This document shows positions 1-13,272 of a stretch of 64,000 nucleotides of DNA, one piece after another (positions within the stretch are counted from its first letter, which is position 1; each line of letters starts with the position of its first letter). Below the pieces are notes generated by a model. It was not told the origin of the DNA. It saw only the letters and a list, made by a program, of their open reading frames with translations, and ran no database searches. This DNA is from Atrichornis clamosus (Eukaryota; Chordata; Aves; Passeriformes; Menuridae), in contig WBMZ01003275.1 of the NCBI GenBank assembly GCA_013400975.1, positions 248,001 through 312,000 of the forward strand, written 5' to 3'. The position numbers and the translations under genes are program-made.

Positions 1-3000
1 TTTCTTGTTGCCATTGCAGAACAGTTTTGGGAACATGACTTCAAATGTAGGTGCTGGTACTCAACCTAAATCTTGTTCAAGATGTCTGAAGCCCACCCTA
101 AGTCTTGGCCCACAAACATTATTAGACCTCTTCCATTACACTTGGTAATGTGCCCTGTGAGCTTGGAGTGGTTTTTTACATAAAAAGTAGATGAACAAAA
201 TTCCACCAGAGAATACACTAAAGGAAAACTCAGAGTTCAGAGAGCGATCCCAGAAATAAAGAAGGATCTTTAGAAAAAAATATGAATTGAAGGATGAGCA
301 AAAGTTAACAATGTACAAGGTAATCAAATGTTTTTTATATTGGATTCCTTCTTATGTTACTCCTAAATATGATTTGTCTAGCAAATTATTTTTTAAAAAC
401 CCTATGTTTTCTATAAATGCACAGATAGATCAGAATAACTAAACATACAAGGGTCACAGCCTATGGGGGATAAAAGACTATGAAAAAAATTATTATTTAG
501 CACGCTGGTTTAGATCCAGTAAAGAGAACCTGATTTGTCTAACTTTGCAAAATGAATCCAATTAGTAATGTTATTTATGCCTGTTGGACAATGAGTTCAT
601 TCCTTTCCCCCTAACTGGGTCAAAACATTTTGCTAGGACTCAACTATGTGGCTCCAAGCATTTACAAATATATGTTAAATTTATATCAAGACAAAAGGAA
701 AAAATATATCGGTATGTCTCTGAATGATTTTGCTACAATGAAATATCAATGTCTATTATCTTAGAGAACGCTGTTAAGCTCATTTTGCACTTTAGTTTGA
801 CTGGTATGTCTTCTTAAATCCCATTGCAATAAAAGAGGAAAAAGATACATATTATGTATTCCCATGACATACTTGTGGAAGTAAAGTTATATACAAAATG
901 CAATTCTTCAGCAGTTTTCTGAGTCAGAGATTATTTATCATTGTTTCAGATAAATGGTCATTTCTTCAAATCCCTCTTCAACTTTAGGAAAGTAATTGTT
1001 GTCATATTTTTTCATCAACCTAGGTTTTGTTTTTAAAAAAATTATCAGCTAAAAAACAGCATCCTGATATTGGAGTGAGTTCATGTTTCCAGGCGATAAT
1101 CCATATAGTGAAAACCAGTGGAAAAATCATAATTATGTGATGCAATTTTTAATTAGCACCAGCAGATGTAAAATATTTTAAGACAGCCTATTGAGCTCCT
1201 ACATTTTCTTTCTGTATTTCCTTATGCCCAGACTTTTGTAAATTCAGGGTGAAGAAGTCATTCTAATTTAGCTCCATTTTTCATTGTAAGTAGCACACAG
1301 ACACAGATCTGATTTTCTAATCATAAGCACATAGAAAAGAAAGTATTTGTTCCATGGTGAATCAGAGAGGAACTTCTCCAATGGGTTACTCATCTCTTCA
1401 AAATCTGAATTGCCTCCTAGCATTATGTCATGTGGCTAGAGCTAAAACCAGAAGGTAATGTCTTAGTGTTTGAGATTAATTGGAGCGAATTTGGGTCTAT
1501 CAGGGTTTGTCAGCAGTTCAAGTTTATACAGTTCAACAGTGTCTCTTTATCAAGTTTTTATTGTCATAAAAGAAGTGCTGCTCTTCCCAACAGAAAAATT
1601 CTCATTGAGGAAAAGAAGTGTGTGCACATAATGCTGCACACATCCAAAAAACCCCTGAAAACATTTATTTAATAAATATTTAAGTTAAAATGATAACTGA
1701 AATGAAATTAATTGTATCATTCAAACACCAACTTCACTTTCATAAGCTGCTTAACAGCCTTATCATTTACTGTTTCCCTTCTCTCCCCTCTCTTCTCCTT
1801 CCCTCCTCTCTCCTCCTTTCTCACTCCCATGCATTCACAGCTGAAAAAATATGACATTAACTTCAAATTACTTGGTATCCATTCTTATTAACATAACAAG
1901 ATCCCTTACTGGTTTTTTCTGTCTTCTTTGGTTTTATACTTATTTGTATACTTATGTGTACATAAATGTGTTTGTATGTAAAATTTAAACCAATCTTTTA
2001 GTGAAAGACAGTTAGAAGCAATTATTTTCTTGCAATATATTGAAATTACATTAGTTGAACATACTGGACATAGGAATAAGTTGACAGAGGCCATGTCATG
2101 TCAACATGCCTACATTTCATGACCAACACACAGTATATCCTACCATGGGACCATCAGTGTTTATTGAGCAATAATAATAAAATCCAATTTGCTTTTGCTG
2201 CCCACCAAATACCACCGTAGTCTTATATAATTACCGCTGCACTGTGAAAAAATCCAATAGCTTTTGGTCTTTCTTATATATAATTTCTTGAATGATTCAT
2301 CCATTTGCTCCTATAATAAAACACATCATGCCAGTTCCGGACTCCCATGTGAACTCAATGCTAGCAAAATTGTAAAGCCTGTGTGCTCTGATTATTGCTA
2401 TGCTTTGTTGGAAGTGTCTGCATTAGCACATATGTGTTGCACTGTTACATCTTGCATGGTTTTACCATCTAACAAAAAGAATTCTTTTAATGAATTTTGG
2501 GGGAATGTCACTTTGGGGATATTCACACATTATGGGAGAATTACGTGGTTTGTGTGCAGTGACCATAACATGGAATATAACACCATTCCATAAATATACA
2601 GCTTATTTATCCATTAAGCCTTCTTACCAGACAGTGCAAGAGTCAGTTAACAAAATACAGAATTTTTTGCTACATTAAATGGTTGTTAGATGTCATATAT
2701 CACATTCAAGCTAAAAGACAGAAATAATAAGTTTCACCTTCTATTGAAGAATTGGTTTTCTTAGAATAAAGATCTTGTTCACTGAGCTTTATTGTTATGC
2801 TTCAAAAAGAGCACTGACTTTGATAAGTAGCAGATCATAACTGCTTTTAACCAGTTCTGTTCTTTTAATCTTTTATATATTTTTGCTGTGGTGATATTTT
2901 TCCCCTCTAATGACATTAAATATAACAAGAGTGTCCTTCTAAGTGCTATTGATTTGATATATTTTCATCATGTTATATACTAAGAAAACATTATTAGAGA

Positions 3001-6000
3001 CATATACGACTGACTTTGTACTGGTAATATTTTTTTCCACTGATTGAAACATTGATAAAAGCTGATTTCTTTTGTGTATTTAGTAAATTTTTTGTGTGAA
3101 TTGAGACCACAGATATTCATAAGAAATAGAGCGATCTTCTGGGTGTTTTTTACTGACTGTTGAACACTATTTTTGACAAAAGATATATTTATTCTTATAA
3201 AATATATCTATTTTTCCTTCTCCAGGCCTTGCTGGAGAAGTCCCACAATGCCTGAAAAAGAGCCATTGAGAAGAACATGCAATCTGAATCTCATGGCTGT
3301 AATAACAATGTTATTGCTAGTATTTGACTCTGCTTCTCAAACATCTTTAGCACTTTTTCATTGAATAACTTATTATCTGACAGACTCCTCGTTAAAATAG
3401 ATATAAAAACTTTTGTGGGCTTTGCAAAGATAAGAAATTAATTGCATTGCATCGCAGACACTTTGAAAGTAGCTTTGAGAGCTACTTTCCAAACATTCTT
3501 CATTTTCTTTTGTTATTCAAGACACAAAATTAGATACAAAAGAAGTGTCCTCATGGGATAATTGCTTTTTCCCCTTGTCTATGCACTGCCTATACAATGC
3601 TAGAAAAATGGAATTTTAAGAGGATGATTTTAGATATATAGAATTGATTTAAAGTGGTAGAGATACTTCTTGTTTATTTGTAATGGGCATAAAATTTTTT
3701 TCTCCTCTTCTTTACCCCTTCCATCTTTGCATTAAGCATTGGACTTTCTGATAGTAATGTGACTGTACATTATGGTCAATAACAATGGAGTTGAAAAGTA
3801 TTTACCTAAAAAAAATTAATTTATTTGGTTTTTGACCCAAACATGTTGTTTTGAATAGCCAGTATCTAAATATGGGCCATGTTGTAAACTTAAGAAAACA
3901 GTATTTGATCCCCTGCAGAGGGCCCTCAGCATTCAACTTTTCTACTCGAAGAAATAAGATGTAATTAAATGTCAGTTGCACAGTGCCCCTAAGCACAAAG
4001 ACTTCTAGTCTTCTTTTTAGAAAGTGTGAAGGCAAAAATCTGTGATATTTATAAAGGATTCCACACCATTTCTCTTCCCCATCTGCCCTGTGCTTTGTCT
4101 AGTCACTTTGTCATAAGGTAATTTTACTGAAATATTAAGTTAAAGGGCCCAAATTGTCTGACAAGAAAAGAAGTAGAGCAAAGGGGAAGTACTTACTTCA
4201 ATTCCTCACCCTTTATTAAGTGAAAAAATCTTTGGCTACCAAGTCATTGGAAAAAATTTCTTTGTTCTTGTGTGGTTCAGTTTTGATTGCTGAAACAAAG
4301 CACTGCATGTGCATTCCTGAGAAGCAGTCACAAGTAAATGAGTGCAGTTGTTAATGTTTTTCTTTTATTTGTAATTGCTTACCAAATAATAGCTTCTAAT
4401 GCTATGACTGTCTGAATTTTTGTGGGTTTTGAATTGTTTAATTCTATAAGGACATCCTCTAAGTGAAGAAATTTGATTCAAACTAGAAAACAATAGTAAT
4501 AAAAATTGTTCACACATTCTCTGTAATTTTCCCTTAATAACCAAACATTTCTAAAAGACTGTTCTTTTTAATGGATATTTTATTTGGTGACTTGCATTAA
4601 AAACAGCTATCTGAGCCTTATACAAAGGAGACTTTAATCATTGTAACACATAACAAGAACACCTTCATAAGCTTTAGGATTACTAAATTTTTGTTATAGG
4701 GTGCTTTCCTCCCTTCTGCTCAAGAATTGAAAGCACCAGGACGGTGCTCTTGTAATATTCCTCACATTTCTTGAAACCACCCCTCTGTGTGACACACATG
4801 TCACTTATAGTTCAAGAGCACAAATAAGCTCCATGGAAAATTTGTATAATTTATTTAATAACTACAGAATCTACTTAGCATTTCCTCTAGATAAGCCCTA
4901 AACAACTTCACAAAAATAACTTAAAGGAATTGCCTCTCTCTCTTTCTTTTTTTTTTTTGTTTTGTTTTTGGCTTTTGGGGGGTTTTTTGGTTTTTTCCGT
5001 TTTTGAGGAGAAAAAGTTCCTGTTCCTTTCACAAAGTGAAAAAGAAAGAAGCAAATATCCCCTCCTCCAGAGCCTTTTAGAAATTAATTCTGCTTAGATA
5101 CCAGTTGCCCTTATATAAGAGCACTAGTTATAATATGTTAAAAAAAAACATTTTGACACTTTTCCAGCATTGACTTTTTTGTTTCCTCGGTAGTACTCAT
5201 AAGGGAAATTTAAATAGTTATATGAAGTCTCATAAACTACATCCTAAATAAAAGCAAAGACCAGATATAGATATAAGGCTTTTTTTTTTTTTCCAGGTTA
5301 AGTTGATAACACTGTCTATTTAATATGTCTGCTATGTTAAACCACGTTTTCCTCCTACTGTTCTTCCTGTTTTCTTTTTGGTCACATTTGCTCTGAAGAG
5401 ATGAGAAAATACTTTCAAAGTGAGAACCCTCTTCAGTTTAAAAGGCACATTCTGCATTCATATTGAATGTGGGAATTGCAAAGGCAGAATGGAATGTATT
5501 TGTATTCTTATTTGCATGCTAAAATTCAAATTGTTCTCTTGATTATGTTTTGTATCATAACACTTGCAAACACACAGTTCCAAAGATATTGGTATTTTCT
5601 GAGTTAATTTCTTATCTGCATGTTTTGCAGCTGAGGTTTGGTTGATAAAGCAGCCTAAGAAGGGCAACATCAAAGGGAAATTGTGAAAAAATCATAGTAA
5701 AAAGTGTAGTACTAAAACAATTTCCTCCTGCATAGACTTTTTATATGGGCAGATGACTTTGTTTTACCTAAGAAGTTAGAATATGCTAGAGACAGACCAT
5801 TCCTTTTACAAAAAGTATGAAATTCATCAGCCATTAAAAAAAAAAGAAATATGAGATACTTACCAGAAAATATGGAAACCTGCAAATGTCTACTTCAAAC
5901 CTCTCATTGTTTAATTGGATAAAATTTAAAAGATCCATCCTATGAAGCAATTATGACGACATTTTGTTTTTTAAATGAGTTTTGTATGTGAGTTTTGCAC

Positions 6001-6458
6001 TGGGAAGATTAATAAAAGTGCAATCTACAAAGACAGCATGTGAAAAAGACCTTTTTAAATAGTTTTAACTATTTTCAAAACCTGAAAATTACCACTTTCT
6101 GTACCTACATTTTTAAGAATAACACCTTGCTTATCAAATCTTGTACTCTCATAACTGTAACCACTAGATTTCACATACTCTACCAGGTATAAAATTGCTC
6201 AATCTTTCAGCAAGTGAATCTGCTTAAGTTTTAAATCAGGTATCAACATTGCCTTAGTGTTAGGTTAGATTCATTAAACATTGTGCTTTAATTTGTCTAA
6301 CCATCAAAAAAAAACATTTGAAGAAAATAAGGACTTTTCAGAGTGAAACACTTCAGATTAATTCCAAGGAAAATCCAGTTAAAAATTATTCATACAAATT
6401 ATTTTTTTCATATTTGTAGATTTAAAAAAAAAATTCACAGAAGTTACTTTGCAAAGCA
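1..6458. other. unique AT-rich non-coding stretch
   Basis: I see no gene and no recognisable interspersed repeat here. Open frames are all short, in mixed orientation, and lack protein-like composition or paired splice signals. Small structures present are a hairpin at 3217-3240, a stronger one at 3462-3493, and a T-rich low-complexity tract at 4933-5005; the first two are described in the findings. Likely intergenic or intronic DNA. Confidence 0.6.
4933..5005. repeat. CT/T-rich low-complexity tract
   Basis: A run of CT dinucleotides passes into a long T homopolymer and then T/G-rich sequence with short G runs. It is simple-sequence DNA. It could be a decayed poly(A) tail of a minus-strand retroposon, but no retroposon body is recognisable beside it. 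Confidence 0.6.
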
Positions 6459-6950
6459 CTTGGGTTGAGATAAAGACAATTTAACAGATAAAACAAAAAT
6501 CCACATGGTCAAGCAAAGCAAAACTAGGAATTCATTCCCTGCTTTCCATGGATGGGCAGGCGTTCAACCATCGGCAAGGAAACAGGGCTCCATCACGCAT
6601 AACCATTGCCTGGGAAAGCAAACGTCATCACTCTGAATGCCCTCCCTTTCCTTCTCATTGCCCCAGATATGCTGAGCATGTTGCCATATGTTATGGAATA
6701 TCCCTCTGGATATTCCAGTTAAGGTCAGCTGTCCTGGCTGTGTCACCTCCCAAATCCTTGTGCACCTCCAGTCCCCTCACTGGAAGTGGGGGGCGAGAGG
6801 GAGAAAAGGCCTTGGTTCTATGCAGGCACTGCTCAGCAGGAGCTAAACCATTCCTGAATTATCAACACTGTCTCCAGAGCAAATCCAAAACATAGTCCCA
6901 TATTATCTACTATGGAGAAAATTAAATATTCTCCAGCCAAAATCAGCACG
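6459..6950 (-). mobile_element. truncated ERV solo LTR (avian, same family as 25.95-26.55 kb)
   Basis: The segment aligns by eye along its length with the complete LTR at 25955-26545, in the same minus orientation. Shared blocks include CAAGCAAAGCAAAAC, the CCATGGGCAGG-like block, GGAATATCCCT, GTCACCTGTCCTG-like sequence, AAAAGGCCTTG, CTGCTCAGCA, AAATCCAAAACA and the terminal CCAGCCAAAA.CAGCAC block. The U5-side segment of roughly 105 bp that the other copy has at its plus-strand left end is missing, so this copy is truncated. Its outer end reads CACG instead of CACA. The TATA-like site of the other copy is degraded here (AGATATGC in place of TTTATATA). There is no internal retroviral gene and no target duplication. 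It resembles LTRs known from songbirds, but that assignment is from memory. Confidence 0.8.
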
Positions 6951-9900
6951 TCCTGGAAGAAGCGTGATTGTTCTCTCCTCCTTATTTTAAAACCTTTTTT
7001 ATATACCCTGCCTTTTCTAATCCCTTGTCTTATTCCTGTCCCATTTGCAGTGTTTATCCTATCTTACTTCTACTTTTAAGGCAGAGAAACAAGCAAAACC
7101 TCCTGTTGTTGGGTGAGGGATGTGGGGAGTTTTTTGTTTTGTTTTTTCATATATGCCTTTTGGGGGTATTTTGGGGATCTATGCCAAAAAAAATATAGCC
7201 TGCAGTAATTTCAGCACAGAAAGTTGCACAAATTGGAAACAAACTGTATTAGTCTTATGAAAGCAATTAGCAGGAAAATTCAAAAAAGTTCTTACTACCA
7301 TCCTTATTTCTCCTGAGTTTCTTCTTTATCCAACATTTTCCTGGTATTTTCTGAAGAGAGATGATAAGTAACAGGCTATATAAGAATTTGAATGTCACTT
7401 CAACATGTTGCAATCAGTATGAGTACATATGAGATAAAAAGTTTGCCTTACCTCACAAACACTGCAGATAGAAATAATACAACCAAGGGTGACCTTTAGC
7501 ATTACACATTCCAAATAAACATAGATAATATTTTTCAAAATAATTAATTTCTATGCCTTTTTTTTTTTCAAATTTAGTATTATGGTCCATTTAATTATTT
7601 TGTGGCTGTTGGCTGAGTTGCAAAAATCTGAAAGTTTCCCTTCATGAATATAGTCGCTTTTAACAATAGACAATTTTCCAGTGAAATGGTTGCAGTAGCC
7701 AGTTCTACTAGTGGCTTTAGAATGGTGATCAGGTGACACCTCTGGAAAACACTGTGATGTCAGTCATGCTATAATTAATTGCAATATACAATCATGTTTA
7801 AAATACTTGTAAGTATGTAGCTGTGTAAGTTAGTATTTTTCAGAACTTTGTGAATGCATGTGAAGAGGTAAATTTTTGCATTCTGATAGCATGTAAAATA
7901 CAGGGGGGTCATAATTTTTTTACCCATAAATAAAATATTTATTGGTATTTTTGGGGGCTAGAAAGTGCATGATGGCCTACTTGCATTCTTCATGAACAAG
8001 TGTTAATGACTTTGTTTTCATTTTTATATCCATAAAAGAAATACTTATATATGGCTTCCATTTAACAGTAAAAAGTGGGTTTGCAATTGGTGTTTTTCTT
8101 TCTTTAAGGAATTTCTCTTTGTCAAATTGGCATCTGCTGAGATTAAATTTTAGAGGATTTTGTGTTTGTGGCATTTTTTTTAAAGACCTCTTTGAGAATC
8201 TCTGACAGAGTACTTTGGTAGGAGAATACCAGGTTTAGCCATAGTGGTTACTGTGGTAATATACTGCTTTTGGTTAATTTTGCTCATAAAAGTGACTATA
8301 GTTCAAGGATGGAATAAGTCTATTTGTTGAAACTATAACATATCTCAGAAACTTTCTGGTCTTGCCCAAGTGTGTACATAAAAAGGTCAATAGTGGAGGA
8401 CATGATGCATTCACACTGTGCACCCAGCCCATGGCTTGTCAGGCTTCACAGGGGAAGCATGGCCTGATACCTTTGGGCTGTGAACTCTAATCAGGGGAGT
8501 TGCTTTATCTCAGTTTTCTAAAGAAATCTCAGACTCACCTCACAGAGAAACATAGAAACACTGAGAATTTCAGGAAAAAAATAATTTTTATTCTTAGACT
8601 TAGTGGAAAAGCAGTAAGTCATTTCCAGAAGGATCTGATTTCCAACTCTATTTTCAAACGTGCTTTTAGATAACAAAGGCTTAACCTTTGCACGAGTCAG
8701 GAAAGAAAACCACAGAGGATAATATAACTGGACTGAATATATCAGCATTTCTGATACACTGCTCTGTTTTCCACCATTTACTGTGACCTGGAACTCAATA
8801 AATAAACCCTGCACCCCAGTTTATAACACATGGAGCCCTGGAATCCATCTCAGTTTAGAATTGTCACAAGGAAGAGATAATTATTTTTTAATTTTCTTTT
8901 AATTTGGAATGAACAGCAGAGGAAAGAAAAAGTCAACAGAAAATAAATTAAAACTAACTTGTTTCAGATGCCAACATTCCTCCAATCATTTCCCAAACAC
9001 ATAACTGACTAATAGTTGTCTTTTAAGATCTTGTCAATGTTAATCTCACAGTGCAAAACTCAGCTTTTGAAACAAATTAGGTCAGTTCCATCTGTGCTGA
9101 AATATGTGTGCTTGAAGACTCTTAAAACACAATAGAAAGAAGTATGACTACATAGGCTAGTACTCAAAAATCAAAAGGGAGACAACATCCATGATTGTGA
9201 AAGATTAGGAAATAGGTACAGTCATTTATGATCCCTTAATTCGCAATAAAAGATAAGTCATTTGAAGTCTAATAAAACAGATATTAGTTAGATATGAATT
9301 AGATATGAGTTCTTCTGGAATTCTGCAGTGTATCTGAAAGTCACTGTGAAATATAAAAATCAGAAAATATATATGTGAATTTTGGAGAGCTTTCATTCAG
9401 CTATCCCAAAATGCAAGTATTCTGGAAGCAGGAGTTTAACACCAAGATTAATGATGGATTTAAATGTGAAATTGCTGATAATTTCTCAAATTGTGCTACA
9501 AAGATCTCTCATTGAGCTTTTTAGCTAAAATCTTGTTGATATGTGAAACCTGGCTTGTGATCACACTAGAGATTTGTGCTGTTATAACTCACTTAACGGG
9601 AATGAAATCATACAGATGTTTTCTGAAAGAACATGGAATAGACTCATGGCCCCAGTTTGGAAGCCATAAACATTAATCATCTCTTACTTGTTTTCCTAGC
9701 TCCTGTCCGCTACTTTCAATGTGTCTTCCTAAATGGACCTAATGGATTTGGGCTGCAATTTCCTATTAATTCCCCTTCAAACAAGGAAGAAAAGACTCAC
9801 TCAAAGACTTCCAAGAGAAAGACAAGGAAACCGGGGCAGTAGAGAGCCTGAGTCCTGTGATCACTGATATTTTGCACTTTATCTTTTCTGCTGAGGTCCA

Positions 9901-12900
9901 CAGTAGATACAGTGGTACTTGTCATTGCAAGAATGTGATCCACTTGCACACATGTACCTGGAAAAAGTTCCCATGGGGCAGCAGCAGAACAAGCAGTAAT
10001 GAAATGTGTTTAACAAAGATAGAAATGTAAAAGTGCCCCATTTCTCGTGGAAAGGCTGCGATGCTAACAAGGCATTGATGTGACTGTGTGTGTGAGCATG
10101 TGCGTGTGTTTTCATGCCTCTTTTGCTCTTGTTTTTCTTTACCTACATGCTCAGCATTGAAGTGAGTCTGTTTTCCGTTTAATCTTATCTAAGGAGTGAA
10201 AAGTTGAATGTAGCTCTTATATCAGCAAGATTGCAAGACTAGCTGCAATCCTACACCATTTCCTCTTAACATTCAATCAAATTGCTGACACAAAAAGCCT
10301 CACTAAGTCATGAAAATGTGCTCTATGACTGGTGCTATTTTTATGTCTCATTGACCAGTGTAGCCTGAAGCTCACACTTACACAGAGCAGCTCAATACAC
10401 TATCAACGAGTTGACTCTGCAAGTCATGTTAGTGATGAATATTTCTATTTAATTTGAAGCTGTAAAAGCACGGACTGTTTGCCCTCCCTGTTGGTGAAAT
10501 ACAAGCTCTTCTCTTTCCTAAGTGAGAAGAGAAAGTCAAACCACATAGCAAAGTTTAGGAAAAGCACTGTTTTACCAACATGAAGGTCCCAAGAAACTGA
10601 TGAAATCATTCTAGTGCTTCCACTTTTCTTCTGTAGCTAAATCAGATTGTCTTGCAGAAAAGACCTTGCAAATGGAGAATTTAGCAGTCAATCATTTGCT
10701 ATTAGCATAAGCCAGATGAAGAGCTAGGATGTGAGATGCCACTCATGAAACTAAAGCAATCCAAATTTCCAATGAGTAAGCATGCAAATTTGATGCCCTC
10801 TAAGATCAGAGAATGGCAATTAAAACAAAGCCAACACCAAACAAATAAAGAATCAGAAAAAACCAAAACAAAAACATATGAAATAATCCATGTATCTCAT
10901 TTTACTGGATAAATTGAAAGGACTTCCTCACAGCACATCTACTGTAGAAAACTTACAGTAGAACTGAAAGTAGATGTGCTAGTCCTCAACATTCTTTTGT
11001 GCATTTATGTAAAAATAATGGATTTATTGCCCTATGAAAGAGACCAGATGGTATTTGATCCACGTAAGGGCAAATGACTGAAAATCGGCATCTCACTGGT
11101 CTATGTCTGGCAATGTAAATAATTATGCATTTTTGCAAGCTGCTATTTGTTTGCATTTCCTTACTATATTTTTGCATTTAATCAGGGAAATATATAGCAA
11201 TGACCTTAGTAATGTAATTTCCTTCTGAAGCAACATGATGCTCTTTGTACAACCCAGCTACTTGTAGAGTGTGAAAACACCAAAAACTAAATACTGTTTT
11301 TTATTTTTAGTATAGAACAAGGTAGAAATGGTCCCTTCCTTCATACACTCTCCCTGCCCATCCATTCTTACCTTAATCAAGTAAATGGCTGATGTGAGTT
11401 TTGGACAACAGATTCTTTGACAGATTAGTGCAATTCAGAAAGATCTACTGTTACACTGCTGGGTCAGGCTGGTTCTTTCTGATTACTGCTCATGGCTGTG
11501 CATGAACTGGGTCCTTGGTCTTAATGTGCTCTGATATTGCACAGGTCCTGTGCTGCAAAAACTGTCATTGCAGCAAGCAGTTTAGGCAGTGGTGACCAGA
11601 AAGAAGTAGGAATAGGTTCTACCCTAGGAGTAGCTCTTCCCATGTAGAAGCACACTGCAAATAATAGCATTTATGGTGAATGCCCCCACAGTCCCCTGTG
11701 AAATCTGCTCTGGAGATAGCGCTGCTAACAGAGAATTTTTAATGGTAAAATGATAATCTTCAATTTTCTTTCAATGTCTCTTTTTATATTTCCGGTGACC
11801 TTTTCCTTCACAATTTATGGTTTTGTATATATTATTATGGATGTTATTGCCCTAGGTTTTTACTGTGAGAGCTGCCTTAAAAATCAGATTTTAACTTTCT
11901 GAAAAATCAGTTAGTTCAAGATTTTATCTAATACCAATGATCAGGGCAAAAATTTAATATGCTGTAAGCCCTTATTTTTTTTCAGCTTCTTTTGGAAAAA
12001 TAATTTTTTCCATTATAGTTAGCCTTAATCCTTTCTTCCTATCTGAGATGGGAGATGACAAGAATTTATTCCAGAACTCATTTTCACAATGTTTCAATTA
12101 GATATCTGAAAGCCTTGGAGACATAAACAATTAATATTATTGAATAAGTGATATAAAATCAATCATTTAATTTTGTTTCCTAATCTTAATCACTGCCTGG
12201 AAAAACAGGAGAAACAGATCTACTCTCAAAGAGGCAAGTGTTTTTCTCTTTAAATTCACTTGGAAACTTAAAAAAAAATCCTGGTTTGCATGGTTTTACT
12301 CAAATTAGCCTGAAATATTGCAAAATCATATGCTGATTGTTATACCTTTTGGAAAATAAAAAATATAAACCCTGTTTCAGTGGCTGTGATATGTTGTTCT
12401 GTGAATCCAAAAGTGGAGGATACATACATATGCAGGTTTCCTATCCTTACTAAGTATTTACAAATCTTCTGATTATAAAGCTGCAATTACAGCTGGAAAA
12501 AATAACCATTCAGCATTGTGTTTACTCCTAATGGGCTTTTAGCAATACTTAGCTAGCTTTTTTACACACTTTATTGATTCTACTCTGGCAAATGGAAAGC
12601 TAAATGCTTGCGGCAGTCATTCAAAGCAGGACTTCAGCTACACCAAATCCCGTACGTTCCTCAAAGTGGTTATTTAAAACACAACTGCACAACCAGTAAA
12701 GTTGTGATCTCCAATGACAAATATATTAGTTCAGACAATTAGGAAAACGGCCACCAAGAAACTGGGAGAGCAAAAAATGGTGAGATTGCCCACTCTCACA
12801 CCTCAAAGGAACTGTGGCTTGCCCAAAGCAGCAATTACTAAGGCAGATGAGCTGGTGTGGGAACTACACTACAGTCTGAAGGGGATACAACTGCAACTGA

Positions 12901-13272
12901 ACAGCTCTGCCATTGGGGTTCAAGAGTCTTTTGCCCTGCCATCCTTTGGTGAGCCTTCCCATCTTTGAGATGTGTTGCTCTGAAGTTCGGTTGTACACTT
13001 TTCTCTAAGATGTTAAAATCCTGCTGAAGTCAACAGTAGCAGTCAATTTCCAGCAAGACCAGTGAGATCAGTTTTACACCGCTGCCTGCCCCAGAGCTGT
13101 CTGCTCTTGCTGGTGCAGTTCTCATACCCAATCCCCAGCCCTCAGTCCCCGTTCGGTATTTCACACTTCCACCCACGTCACAGTTGGAATCCAATTTTGT
13201 CCATTTTAAAACCTTCCAGCAAATCGGAGCTTTTCTCAATGGCTCATTTCTGTTGCAACAGTTACTGAGTGG
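6951..13272. other. unique AT-rich non-coding stretch
   Basis: No gene or clear interspersed repeat is visible. A TG/CA dinucleotide-rich patch lies at 10085-10110 and a nested inverted repeat at 10932-10980. A short open frame at 9700-9842 follows a good splice-acceptor-like tract and is discussed as a weak exon candidate. The part after about 13030 is GC-richer and may belong to the 5' flank of the following LTR, but I cannot align it to a repeat. Confidence 0.55.
10932..10980. repeat. nested inverted repeat (hairpin)
   Basis: AGCACATCTACT at 10932-10943 is matched exactly by its reverse complement AGTAGATGTGCT at 10969-10980. Inside lies a second exact pair, CTACTGTA at 10939-10946 and TACAGTAG at 10954-10961. 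The inner and outer stems share bases, so they cannot both form fully. No flanking duplication marks it as a transposon end. Confidence 0.7.

Noticed and set aside
6548..6895. 115-codon plus-strand frame
   Set aside because: It lies antisense within the ERV LTR at 6459-6950; LTRs of this kind are non-coding.
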